From: Hellea sp.
GTDB lineage: Bacteria; Pseudomonadota; Alphaproteobacteria; Caulobacterales; Maricaulaceae
Assembly (NCBI GenBank): GCA_020629875.1
Contig: JAHDCL010000012.1
Span: forward strand, 4,076 to 48,895
Direction: 5' to 3'
Length of the DNA: 44,820 nucleotides
Shown here: positions 1 to 8,852 of the stretch, in pieces
Layout: each line of letters starts with the position of its first letter
How positions within the stretch are numbered: position 1 is the first letter of the stretch
Notes under the pieces: model-generated
The model's database searches: none
Told to the model about the DNA's origin: nothing
Seen by the model: only the letters and a program-made list of their open reading frames with translations
Position numbers and translations under genes: made by a program

Positions 1-545
1 AAGTCACAGCCTTTAATAAAACGATTGATTTAGGGCTAGCTGTTCGAGCGAATAAGCTCCTAGAACGAAGCTCAGTCTTTATTGATGATTCCGGTCAGGA
101 AACATTCGATGAGGATGCTGGTGAGTTTGGTTTCCCGGAATGGACAGGTCGTGCGACACTTACGGCGGATGTTGATAATTTTCGCTTCACGTGGCAAACG
201 CGCTATATTGGAGACGTAGAGCAACAAGAAGATGGTATTGACCCTCTAGACGACGCTTTTGGTAATGAAGGTACAGGTTTCTTTGGCGACACTTGTTTAG
301 GTACTGCCGCCGGAGATGTTACATGTCGTGACGTTGGTTTTGCGGATGATTACATGACCCATTCGGCCTCAGTGCGTTACGAGAATGATGAATGGACGCT
401 ACGTGTTGGTGTGTCTAACATCTTTGACAAGGCGCCACCTCTTGTGGATAGCAATGAAGTCTTTGCCATCTCCAATACGCCAATCGGTAATGGTTATGAT
501 TTGGATGGACGTGAGTTCTTCATGTCAGTCGCTAAAAGGTTCTAA
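1..545 (+). CDS. TonB-dependent receptor, C-terminal part (5' end outside window)
   Basis: The frame is open from the left edge (first full codon at 3) to the TAA at 543-545, so this is the 3' end of a longer gene. The visible 180 or so residues alternate polar and hydrophobic residues like outer-membrane beta-strands. They include a conserved C-terminal stretch (VGVSNIFDKAPP, then a glycine-rich turn) and end in Phe after 'SVAKRF', the usual C-terminal signature for barrel insertion. This is the pattern of TonB-dependent receptor barrels that import siderophores, vitamins, glycans or peptides. The substrate cannot be told. A strong terminator follows at once, so the gene ends its transcript. 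Two cysteines about 10 residues apart lie in a predicted extracellular loop. Confidence 0.85.
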   Translation, partial: VTAFNKTIDLGLAVRANKLLERSSVFIDDSGQETFDEDAGEFGFPEWTGRATLTADVDNFRFTWQTRYIGDVEQQEDGIDPLDDAFGNEGTGFFGDTCLGTAAGDVTCRDVGFADDYMTHSASVRYENDEWTLRVGVSNIFDKAPPLVDSNEVFAISNTPIGNGYDLDGREFFMSVAKRF

Positions 546-575
546 GTGATCTTTTAACGACAAATTTACAGCTTA

Positions 576-613
576 AACGGCCTCAACCATTTGCGTTGGG
601 GCCGTTTTTTTTT
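576..613 (+). terminator. Rho-independent terminator after the first TonB-dependent receptor
   Basis: A 12-bp stem (576-587 with 595-606, one G-T pair) with a 7-base loop runs into a T tract at 605-613. It lies 30 bases past the receptor stop codon and ends about 30 bases before the next start. Confidence 0.85.
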
Positions 614-643
614 AATAATAAGAAGAAAACGAGGGTAAATAGA

Positions 644-2788
644 ATGAAAATCTTCAAGTCCGCAGCCTTATTGCTTACAGCATCGGTTCTATCACTCAGT
701 AGTTTGCCGGCATCCGCCATCGCTAAATCTGGCGCCACTGTGCCCGTAGATGTTTGGGCACTTCGTAACGTCGTGAGTAATGTTCAAGTCTCCCCAGATG
801 GGAAACATATCTTGGTGATGAAAATTGAGAGTAAAGAGGGTGAAAATGTTCTCGAAATATATGACTCGAATGATTTGTCGAAACCTCTCCGGCGTTTGAA
901 TGCTAAACCGATGGAGATGATCTCAGCCCGTTGGGTCAGTGATAAGCATATCTTTGGTACGGCTTGGAAAGTTGTGCGGAAGTCTGTGAAAAGACCTGAA
1001 CAAGACGTTCGGAGCTACAAAGCTTACGCCTATAATCTTGAGACGAATAAATTTTCAGAGGCTTCGGGCGATTTCAGTATTGTAAATAACCTTCCTAAAG
1101 AGCCTAACAAGGTCCTCATTTCGACGGGTAACGCTAATAGAGGTGGCACGGGCGTTGATCCTTTCCAGGCGTTTAGGCCCCGCGCATATTATCGATTTGA
1201 CCTAGAGACTGGGGCTAAGTCTCTCGTGTTGAAGGGGAATGATAGGCACCCCACTGCCTCATTCGATAATGAAGGTAATCCGAGATTTACCTCGGGTGTT
1301 GAGTCCGGCTCAAATGAACAAGTTTTTTATTATCGCCAGCCAGGGGATAAAAGCTGGAAGGAATTTGGTCAGCGGTACGATCTCGATAAACATGAAAATC
1401 TCTATCGGGTTTTGGGCGGTTTCCAGGGGCTCGCAGGGTTTAAGCATGACGACCCCAATATTGGATATGTGATCGATAATCGTGGCGAAGATAAAGCGGC
1501 GCTATGGGAGTTTGATTTCACGACTGGCCAATTTGGTAAGAAAGTTTATTCAAATCCAAATGCCGATGTGATGGGTGTGCAAACCCACTCTATGGCATGG
1601 GCTGGAAACCAAAAAATTGTTGCTGCGATTTACCCCGGCGCAAAGAGGGAGCGTCATTGGTTTGATATGGAAGAAAAAGCTCTTCATGAGAGTTTCGCTC
1701 GTAAAATTCCTCACTCCCATCAAGTAAGCATCTCAAGCCGTTCACGTGATGGCAATACAATGATTGTCACAAATTCTGGCCCCAAAGATCCCGGATCATA
1801 TTGGTTGGTGAAAGATGGGAAAATGTCTAAATTGGGGAGTCGGAACCCGCTTGTGAAGCCAGAGCAGCTTTCTGATGTTGAGTTCATCAAATATCCCGCG
1901 CGGGACGGCAAGATGATTCCTGCATATGTGACTAAGCCCAAAGGACCAGGGCCTCATCCCCTCGTAGTTGTGCCGCATGGCGGGCCTCATGTGAACGAGG
2001 TTATAGGATATGATGAGTGGGGGCAATTGCTCGCAAATGCTGGTTATATGGTGTTACAGCCTCAATACCGCATGTCGGTCGGCTGGGGGCAGGATCATTT
2101 TGATTCCGCTTATGGTCAACACGGTTTGGCCATGCAGGATGATAAAGATGATGGTGCGTTGTATTTGGTTAAAAAGGGTCTGGTCGATAAAGATCGTATG
2201 GCAATGTTTGGTTGGTCTTATGGCGGTTATGCAGCCCTGGTCGCCGCTAGCCGTGAGGATAATATTTACCAATGCGCTATTGCAGGTGCAGCAGTTGCTG
2301 ACCCCAAAAAGGTCTATATGAAGCGGAGCAGTCCAAATTCACCCAAGGCCTTGGATGACTGGTCTCAGCGTCGGGGTATGATTGGTATTAATCCAATAAA
2401 TGAAGTGGATAAGGTCAATATTCCTCTTATGATGGTTCATGGCGATGTTGATGCCCGTGTTATGTATTTCAATATGAAAGACTATAAAAAAGAGATGGAG
2501 AATACCGTTAAGTCCAAAGGTATCGGTAAGTGCTCAGGAGGCACGGATGACGGTGAATGTGTTACAACGCTGTATAGGTCCAAACGCGGATTTAGCGATG
2601 GTATCGTGCCCTCTGAGGTCACAATGTCTGTTGGTGATAAACAAACCAGCTATACAGCTAAGAATAAATTTGTGACCCTCAAAGGCGCTGATCATTTCTC
2701 CTCAACACTTATGTTTGAACACCAGAAAAAGCTTTATACTAGCTTGCTAGATTATCTCGAAAATGATTGCGGCCCCGGAGGTTTATAA
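644..2788 (+). CDS. Secreted S9-family (prolyl oligopeptidase / dipeptidyl-peptidase type) serine peptidase
   Basis: The ATG at 644 is chosen because GAGG (631-634) precedes it and it opens a good signal peptide (MKIFKSAALLLTASVLSL, Ala-rich cleavage region near residue 25). A longer TTG start would run into the upstream terminator. The 714-residue protein has an N-terminal propeller-like half and a C-terminal alpha/beta-hydrolase domain. The triad is visible: Ser525 in GWSYGGYA, Asp603 in HGDVDARV and His684 in GADHFSS. The family cleaves short peptides; with a signal peptide it should act in the periplasm. It lies between two TonB-dependent receptors, so it may trim imported peptides (inference). 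A cysteine-bearing insertion between the Asp and His (CSGGTDDGEC) may form a disulfide. Substrate specificity is unknown. Confidence 0.88.
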   Translation: MKIFKSAALLLTASVLSLSSLPASAIAKSGATVPVDVWALRNVVSNVQVSPDGKHILVMKIESKEGENVLEIYDSNDLSKPLRRLNAKPMEMISARWVSDKHIFGTAWKVVRKSVKRPEQDVRSYKAYAYNLETNKFSEASGDFSIVNNLPKEPNKVLISTGNANRGGTGVDPFQAFRPRAYYRFDLETGAKSLVLKGNDRHPTASFDNEGNPRFTSGVESGSNEQVFYYRQPGDKSWKEFGQRYDLDKHENLYRVLGGFQGLAGFKHDDPNIGYVIDNRGEDKAALWEFDFTTGQFGKKVYSNPNADVMGVQTHSMAWAGNQKIVAAIYPGAKRERHWFDMEEKALHESFARKIPHSHQVSISSRSRDGNTMIVTNSGPKDPGSYWLVKDGKMSKLGSRNPLVKPEQLSDVEFIKYPARDGKMIPAYVTKPKGPGPHPLVVVPHGGPHVNEVIGYDEWGQLLANAGYMVLQPQYRMSVGWGQDHFDSAYGQHGLAMQDDKDDGALYLVKKGLVDKDRMAMFGWSYGGYAALVAASREDNIYQCAIAGAAVADPKKVYMKRSSPNSPKALDDWSQRRGMIGINPINEVDKVNIPLMMVHGDVDARVMYFNMKDYKKEMENTVKSKGIGKCSGGTDDGECVTTLYRSKRGFSDGIVPSEVTMSVGDKQTSYTAKNKFVTLKGADHFSSTLMFEHQKKLYTSLLDYLENDCGPGGL

Positions 2789-2812
2789 ATTAAGTCCAGT
2801 TCCCAAGTCGAT

Positions 2813-2839
2813 AAGTGAGCCTATGGGCTCACTTTTTTT
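2813..2839 (+). terminator. Rho-independent terminator after the S9 peptidase gene
   Basis: A perfect 9-bp stem (2813-2821 with 2826-2834), a TATG loop, and a T run to 2839. Confidence 0.85.
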
Positions 2840-2913
2840 ATGACTACTTCTGGTAATATTTATTGATAATCAATAAGGTTTTTGCTACAAGAAAATGCTT
2901 CTTGGAGAATGGC

Positions 2914-4086
2914 ATGGCACTGACTCACTTAAAATCTGCTTCATTGGCGGTCATTTTGGTCTCGATGTCTGGGGTTTCTTACGCAAGTGCTAATGGACAG
3001 CCGCTGGAAATTGCCAGTGCTAGCGTGAGTTCGGGATCACCATTCGGAATATTCAAACCTAAAGCACGTACAGATAAGCGCCGATTAGATTACCAGATTT
3101 GGGACGATGTTTTGCAAAACATCGTCATTGATTTTGGATTATCATCTCGCATTCGCGCTTCCCGGCCGGCATCAGGCACAGGTACGCGTGTGGTCACCGG
3201 GCATACATCTCCCTATCGCTTAGAGGGAAGCCGGATTGCATTTGGTTTCTTGAATGATAATTACAGGGAGGTCCTGACGCAATATCGAGAAGATCTGGTC
3301 AGCATTGCCAATCAAATCGATATCACCCGCCTCTCAAAAGACGAGCAACTCGCTTTCTGGTTCAATCTTCACAATGTGCTAGTGATTGAGAAAATCGCTC
3401 AAGAGTATCCGGAGGATGTCCCCTCGACCCTATTGTTCGAAAGTGAGGGACGGCAGCTTCCCCTAGATGAAGCGAAGTTTATTACAATTCGTGGTCAAGC
3501 GTTATCTCTTAGAAACATTCGGGAAGATATCGTGTTTTCTAACTGGTCGGACCCTCGCGTGATTTATGGGTTTTTTAGAGGTGATATTGGGAGTCCGCGT
3601 ATGTTGCGTCTGGCTTACACCGCTAATAACTTGGAGTATCGACTTAATGGGAGTGCCAATGAGTTTGTAAATTCGCTTAGGGGGTTTCATGAGGCGCGCA
3701 AGGAAAGAAAAGTATCCAAAATATACGATGAGGCTAAAGGATTTTACTTTCCAAATTGGGAAGCAGACCTAGTGGCGCATATACGCGAATTTGCTGAAGG
3801 TGATACATTGGAAGACCTTGATGCTGAAAAGCCGTTTGCATTGGATCGATACGAAACGACAATCGCAGATTTGTCGGGTGGTCAGCGCAGGGCGTCCGCT
3901 TTGTTTATTGAGGGAAGCGGGAATCTTCCCCCTGAAACGGCCCGGCTATTGTCGGAAGTCGGGCAAAAACAAGAGATTCTCCGTAGACGCGGGGCGGGCA
4001 CAGGGCTTAGCCGAGGGTATGTAATCATCGAAGACGTCGAAACTCAAGATAGTGGCGAGCAGGGAGCTGAGCCTGTCATCAAGTGA
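2914..4086 (+). CDS. DUF547 domain protein, exported
   Basis: The ATG at 2914 has GGAG (2904-2907) 6 bases upstream and begins a signal-peptide-like stretch (MALTHLKSASLAVILVSMSG), cleaving probably after an Ala near residue 27. The upstream TTG at 2863 is less likely. The 390-residue product carries the DUF547 hallmark in its middle (LAFWFNLHNVLVIEKI, followed by the FRGDIGSP region). DUF547 proteins are widespread, mostly exported and of unknown function; some members resemble papain-like or transglutaminase folds, but I see no convincing catalytic triad. The C-terminal 70 residues are polar and low in hydrophobics. The gene is preceded by a terminator and has about 265 bp after it, so it is probably a single-gene transcript. 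Confidence 0.75.
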   Translation: MALTHLKSASLAVILVSMSGVSYASANGQPLEIASASVSSGSPFGIFKPKARTDKRRLDYQIWDDVLQNIVIDFGLSSRIRASRPASGTGTRVVTGHTSPYRLEGSRIAFGFLNDNYREVLTQYREDLVSIANQIDITRLSKDEQLAFWFNLHNVLVIEKIAQEYPEDVPSTLLFESEGRQLPLDEAKFITIRGQALSLRNIREDIVFSNWSDPRVIYGFFRGDIGSPRMLRLAYTANNLEYRLNGSANEFVNSLRGFHEARKERKVSKIYDEAKGFYFPNWEADLVAHIREFAEGDTLEDLDAEKPFALDRYETTIADLSGGQRRASALFIEGSGNLPPETARLLSEVGQKQEILRRRGAGTGLSRGYVIIEDVETQDSGEQGAEPVIK

Positions 4087-4351
4087 CAGTTATAACACTC
4101 TTTTCTTGGGGTGTGCTTGAACAATTCGTGTCGCAACGACCCCATATGCATATATTTGCATCTCTTTAAGTTGGGTTTGTGTCTTTTTTGTCACAGTGCA
4201 GTCAAAATTGCTGCTTGCTCACGTTTTCTTGAGAAACTGGGTTGAACCCTTTCTAACATGAATGTAATGGTCGCCCCAACGCCCTGAGTCCTGCTTGGGG
4301 TAAATGTGCTTTTGCACCCAACCTAAAAAAACCAGTTCGAAGGGGTTTTTC
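4087..4351 (+). promoter_or_regulatory. Intergenic leader region upstream of the second TonB-dependent receptor
   Basis: This gap holds the promoter and probably a long 5' leader of the receptor gene. I see two short palindromes, ATATGCATAT (4144-4153) and GGGTTGAACCC (4239-4249). I see no convincing -35/-10 pair, Fur box or known riboswitch. The ribosome binding site AAGGGG (4340-4345) supports the ATG at 4352. Confidence 0.35.
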
Positions 4352-7207
4352 ATGAACGAAACTATTAAAAAGTACTTGCTTGGATCTACGGTGATCGCAG
4401 GCATGATGGCTGCTAGTGTTGCTGCTCCAGCCTACGCGCAAGACGACGCTGCAGATTCTGACATCATCGTTACAGGTACTCGCATCACGCGTCCAAATCT
4501 TGTTGCAGCGAGCCCAGTGACTACAATTGACCGCGAAGAGCTTTTGAATACAGGTATCACTGATATCGGTGACTTGGTTCAGTCTATTCCGTCAATGTCA
4601 GGCTCACCAATCAGTACCACGACCAACAATGGTGGTAACGGTAGTGTGCGTGTTAACCTCCGCGGATTGGGAACGGCGCGTACTTTGACACTTGTTAACG
4701 GTCAACGCACAGTCGACCAAGGTGATTTCCAAACTATTCCAGCCCTTATGATTGAGCGTCTTGACGTCCTTAAAGATGGTGCATCAGCTGTTTATGGTGC
4801 TGACGCGGTTGCTGGTGTTATCAACATCATCACTCGTGACGAGTTTGACGGTATCGAAGTTACAGCCCAGCATTCGCTATGGGACGAAACAAATAATGGT
4901 GAGCAAACAACAATCGCTGCATTAGCCGGTAAGACTTTTGATCAAGGTAGCTTTGTTTTCGGTGCAGAATATGTAAAGCAGAAGGAAGTTTATCAGCGTG
5001 ATACACCTTGGGACTTCTTCCAAGATTCATACTACATCTACCCAGGTGGTTGTGAGGCACAAGTCGCGGCTCCATATGATGGAACGACATCTGGTGGCTG
5101 TTACCCTATCGGGTCTTCACGTATTCCTGAGAGCCGCCTTGGTTTCTTGACACAAGGAACTTTCTTAGTTGGCACGCCTGCAACACAGGACTACGAAGTT
5201 GGTTTGATTACACCGCATGATGGCCGTAACTACAACTACGCGCCAGTGAACTACGTTCAAACGCCATATGATAAGCTAAATGCTTTTGCTCAGGGTAAGT
5301 TTGACGTCTCTGACACTACGCAGTTTAAGTTCGAAATTCGCGGTAACCGTCGTGAGTCCGCTCAAGAGCTCGCTCCGCAGCCTTACAACTCTCCGACTGA
5401 TCCAGCTTATGATGGTGTGTTCAACGGAACTGCATACTCTGGTATTTCCGAGGACAACTACTACCTTCGCCGCGCTGTAGATGCATACAACGCAACCAAC
5501 CCAGCAACACCTTTGGCATATGAACCAATTCGTGATGCGCGTCGTCGTATGATCGAGACAACACGCCGTTTCACGCAAGACGTGTCTCAGGTGCAGTCAG
5601 TCGTTAGTCTTGACGGTGAACTAGATGGCGTCAAATGGGACGTTTACGCGAACTATGGTTTCCGTAATATTGCTAGCCGTGACTTCGGACAGTTCAGTGG
5701 TAATCGTTTGTTCAACGCGCTTGGGCCCTCAGCTGACCTCGATGGCGACGGACAGCCTGAGTGTTACACAGACATCAACGATGCTTCGACATTGATCGCT
5801 GGTTGTGTACCTCTAAACTTCTTTGGTGGTGGATCTGTTGATCGTGCAACTGGGAACATTACTGCTCAGACATTGACGCAAGACATGATCGATTATGTTT
5901 CTACTGAAACAAACGATACTACAGACACTGAATTTGTAGCTGCTGGCTTCGGGCTTTCTGGAGATGCTTGGGAGCTACCAGGCGGCACGCTCGGATGGGC
6001 CGCTGGTGCTGGTCTTTGGGAGCAAACTCTTAAAGATATCCCAGACTCTGCTAAAGCTGCGGGTGAAGTTACAGGTAACACTTTCAACCCAACATCGGGT
6101 AAGTTGTCCAACCTACATGTCTTTGGTGAAGTTTTGGCCCCTGTATTTGATAACGGAACCCAAAAGCTAGAAATCAAAGGCGGTGCTCGCTATGATGAAT
6201 TTGATAATATCGGCGGAAAAGCTACTTATCAAATCGGTGCTACTGGTCAGTTAAACGATTCTTTCCGCGTACGCGGTACTTACGGTACTGTATTCCGCGT
6301 GCCAGACGTGTTTGACCTTTTCCAAGGCGCTACGGATAGCTTCCCACAATACACAGACCCATGTCGTACAAACGGTCCTAACGGAACAACAGTCACACCT
6401 GCAGCTGGTTGTGCACAAGGTGTTGTTCAGTTGGATACACAGGTACTGGCACAAGTAGGTGGTAACCCGTTCCTTCAGCCTGAGACTGGCGACTCGTTGA
6501 CTTTGGGTGCTGTATTCCGCCCCGATTTCATCGAAGGTCACAACATCTCACTGACTGTCGACTATTTCAAAATGAACGTAGATAATGGCATTAACGGTAT
6601 TGGCGTGAACAATACCCTCGAAGCTTGTTACGTTGATTTGAACGACGGAGCTTGTCAGCTTATCACTCGTCGTGCGGATTATTCCGTGGCTCAAATCATT
6701 GACACTCAGCTCAATGTTGCGTCTGATACAGCGGAAGGAATTGATACTGAAGTTCGTTGGAACCACGAAGCCTCATTTGCAGACCTTAATGCGTCTGTAA
6801 TCTGGACACATCTCTTGGAGAGAAACTTCCTTGAGTTTGAAGGCGGAAACCTGGCTGAACGTGCAGGGCGTTTCAACGGTTCATCTTTCCCAACGGACAA
6901 AGTTAACTACTCATTTGGTTTAACTAAAGGTATCTTCAACGTGGCCTACCGCGGCGAATATATTTCTGGAACTGAAACTAATGTTGCTTTCTTAGACTAT
7001 GAGCAGCAAATCGACTCTAAGCTATTCCACGACTTAGTTGTAAATGCCGATGTCGAAGATTATGGTTTACGCTTGTCTGCAGGCGTAACTAACCTAACGA
7101 ACGAAGCTCCTCCATACATCGATAGTGGTTTCAATGCGTCGACTGACCCATCTACTTATCGTGTACTTGGTCGCGGGTTCTTCCTTCGCGGAACGAAAAC
7201 GTTCTAG
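4352..7207 (+). CDS. TonB-dependent receptor, complete
   Basis: This 951-residue outer-membrane receptor starts at an ATG with AAGGGG 6 bases upstream, followed by a signal peptide ending in PAYAQ (residue 30). The TonB box lies at residues 37-42 (DIIVTG), where TonB docks. The plug follows, with VNLRGLGTARTLTLVNGQR and DGASAVYGADAVAGVINII, both characteristic of plug domains. The rest is beta-barrel, with cysteine pairs in predicted long loops (for example around the GGCEAQV and SGGCYPI segments). It ends in Phe (GTKTF). The length is usual for large alphaproteobacterial receptors. The substrate is unknown; the linked sulfotransferases and S9 peptidase do not settle it. Energy would come from ExbB/ExbD/TonB complexes such as those at 14-20 kb. 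Confidence 0.93.
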   Translation: MNETIKKYLLGSTVIAGMMAASVAAPAYAQDDAADSDIIVTGTRITRPNLVAASPVTTIDREELLNTGITDIGDLVQSIPSMSGSPISTTTNNGGNGSVRVNLRGLGTARTLTLVNGQRTVDQGDFQTIPALMIERLDVLKDGASAVYGADAVAGVINIITRDEFDGIEVTAQHSLWDETNNGEQTTIAALAGKTFDQGSFVFGAEYVKQKEVYQRDTPWDFFQDSYYIYPGGCEAQVAAPYDGTTSGGCYPIGSSRIPESRLGFLTQGTFLVGTPATQDYEVGLITPHDGRNYNYAPVNYVQTPYDKLNAFAQGKFDVSDTTQFKFEIRGNRRESAQELAPQPYNSPTDPAYDGVFNGTAYSGISEDNYYLRRAVDAYNATNPATPLAYEPIRDARRRMIETTRRFTQDVSQVQSVVSLDGELDGVKWDVYANYGFRNIASRDFGQFSGNRLFNALGPSADLDGDGQPECYTDINDASTLIAGCVPLNFFGGGSVDRATGNITAQTLTQDMIDYVSTETNDTTDTEFVAAGFGLSGDAWELPGGTLGWAAGAGLWEQTLKDIPDSAKAAGEVTGNTFNPTSGKLSNLHVFGEVLAPVFDNGTQKLEIKGGARYDEFDNIGGKATYQIGATGQLNDSFRVRGTYGTVFRVPDVFDLFQGATDSFPQYTDPCRTNGPNGTTVTPAAGCAQGVVQLDTQVLAQVGGNPFLQPETGDSLTLGAVFRPDFIEGHNISLTVDYFKMNVDNGINGIGVNNTLEACYVDLNDGACQLITRRADYSVAQIIDTQLNVASDTAEGIDTEVRWNHEASFADLNASVIWTHLLERNFLEFEGGNLAERAGRFNGSSFPTDKVNYSFGLTKGIFNVAYRGEYISGTETNVAFLDYEQQIDSKLFHDLVVNADVEDYGLRLSAGVTNLTNEAPPYIDSGFNASTDPSTYRVLGRGFFLRGTKTF

Positions 7208-7229
7208 TCTTTCAAGGATAAAACTTTTA

Positions 7230-7257
7230 AAGGGTCACCTTCGGTGGCCCTTTTTTA
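7230..7257 (+). terminator. Rho-independent terminator after the second TonB-dependent receptor
   Basis: A 10-bp stem (7230-7239 with 7243-7252, one G-T pair), a TTC loop and a T run to 7257. It sits just before the sulfotransferase gene at 7269. Partial read-through into that gene is possible, because no separate promoter is visible in the 60-base gap. Confidence 0.85.
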
Positions 7258-7268
7258 TTGGAATAATC

Positions 7269-8852
7269 ATGAACCAACCTCTTCTGATACAACTTAGTCA
7301 ACAGGCGAGATTTTCGGCCTCTCAATTTGATTGGCAAAGTGTAGGGTTGCTATCTGAGCGTATGTTGCAAATCGATCCGAGGTCTGCGGAAGGATTATAT
7401 TTAAAAGCGCGCGCTCTAAAAAATCATAGAGATTTTGTGAGGGCGAGGGCACATTTTGAAAAGTGTTTAGAGTGCGATGATACGAGGTATGATGCGGCGA
7501 TCGAACTTGCGGCGTTATACTCCAGTATGAGGCGGAACGGTGAGGCTTATGAACTTTTATCCAAATATGAGAATTTGTTGTCTAACAGTCCACATTATCT
7601 CGATTCTGCCGGTACAACATATATCCATATAGGAATGCCTGAGAAGGCATGGCCCCTGTACAAAAAGGCCAACGAACTTCAGCCAGAAATTGATGTTTTT
7701 CAAGCAAATATGGCGAGCTGCGCAATCTACATGGGTGAACTATCGTTTGCGCGAAATGTTTATAGAAAGCTTATAGATAATAACCCCAGCCACCGTCAAA
7801 ACCATAGGCATTTTTCCCGCACGGCTAAGGCGAAAGATGAATCCCACATCAATGAGATGAAGGCGCTTCTGCAAGATACAACAGTAGATAGCGCTCGTAA
7901 CACGCCCCTCTATTTTGCGATTGGTAAAGAGCTGGAAGATTTGGGGAAATGGGAAGAGTGCTTCCAGTTTTATGCTAAAGGGTGTTCTGCTATTTCGGAT
8001 AAAATAAAATATACTCCCGATGAAGACATTGCCTTGATTGACAAGATTATTGAAACTTGTGACGCGGAATGGCTTCAAGGTTCTCCGGTGAATCTTGAGC
8101 GCGGGAACCATAAGACGCCAATATTTATCGCCGGTCTCCCGCGTACTGGGACCACCCTTGTTGAACGTATTGTCTCCAGTCACTCGCAAGTTTCAAGTTT
8201 GGGGGAAACAATGTTTTTACAAATGAGTTTGAAAGAGAGCGCTGGAGTTCCGAAGCAAGTCCCTCTTACGGCGAACAATATAGAAAACGTTGCAATGGGC
8301 GATTTGTCTAATGTGACCAAAATATATATGGATGCGCTGGCCTATCGTATCGGAACTGAGCCGAGTTTTATCGAAAAATTACCGCTTAATTTCCTTTATC
8401 TAGGCTTAATTGCGAAAGCGTGGCCTGACGCAAAGCTTGTCGTTTTGAACCGGAATCCAATGGATGCCTGTTTCTCGATGTTTAAACAGGTATTCACCTT
8501 CGTCTATAAGTTTAGCTACTCTCTGGAACACCTCGGCCAATATTATGTGGCTTATGACAGGCTTCTGAAACATTGGCGGGGGCTATTGGGAGAACGCCTG
8601 ATCGAAGTGAAATATGAAGCGCTCGTAGAAAATCAGGTGGACGTAACGAAGGATCTCCTTGAGGCTTTGGATTTGAACTTCGAGCAAGGGTGCATTGATT
8701 TTCAAAACAATACCTCCCCATCAACGACTGCTAGTTCTGTACAAGTCCGCTCAAAGGTTAATAGTTCGGCGGTTGGTAAGTGGAAGCACTTTGAAGCGCA
8801 ATTAAAGGGACTTAAAGCTCATCTCGAGGCAAACGGAATTTCTACAGACTAA
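7269..8852 (+). CDS. TPR-containing sulfotransferase, first of a tandem pair
   Basis: The ATG at 7269 has a weak TTGGAA upstream. The frame is open further upstream, but that would overlap the receptor gene and the terminator. The 527-residue product has TPR-like helical repeats over about residues 1-240. A sulfotransferase domain follows, opening with the 5'-phosphosulfate-binding loop PRTGTT at residues 291-296, within TPIFIAGLPRTGTTLVERI. Such enzymes transfer sulfate from PAPS to a protein or glycan acceptor; related human tyrosylprotein sulfotransferases share the loop. There is no signal peptide, so a cytoplasmic location is likely. Its stop overlaps the next start (TAATG), giving translational coupling to a paralogue. 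TPR-sulfotransferases next to TonB-dependent receptors are a recurring arrangement in this lineage (from memory). The acceptor is unknown. Confidence 0.82.
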   Translation: MNQPLLIQLSQQARFSASQFDWQSVGLLSERMLQIDPRSAEGLYLKARALKNHRDFVRARAHFEKCLECDDTRYDAAIELAALYSSMRRNGEAYELLSKYENLLSNSPHYLDSAGTTYIHIGMPEKAWPLYKKANELQPEIDVFQANMASCAIYMGELSFARNVYRKLIDNNPSHRQNHRHFSRTAKAKDESHINEMKALLQDTTVDSARNTPLYFAIGKELEDLGKWEECFQFYAKGCSAISDKIKYTPDEDIALIDKIIETCDAEWLQGSPVNLERGNHKTPIFIAGLPRTGTTLVERIVSSHSQVSSLGETMFLQMSLKESAGVPKQVPLTANNIENVAMGDLSNVTKIYMDALAYRIGTEPSFIEKLPLNFLYLGLIAKAWPDAKLVVLNRNPMDACFSMFKQVFTFVYKFSYSLEHLGQYYVAYDRLLKHWRGLLGERLIEVKYEALVENQVDVTKDLLEALDLNFEQGCIDFQNNTSPSTTASSVQVRSKVNSSAVGKWKHFEAQLKGLKAHLEANGISTD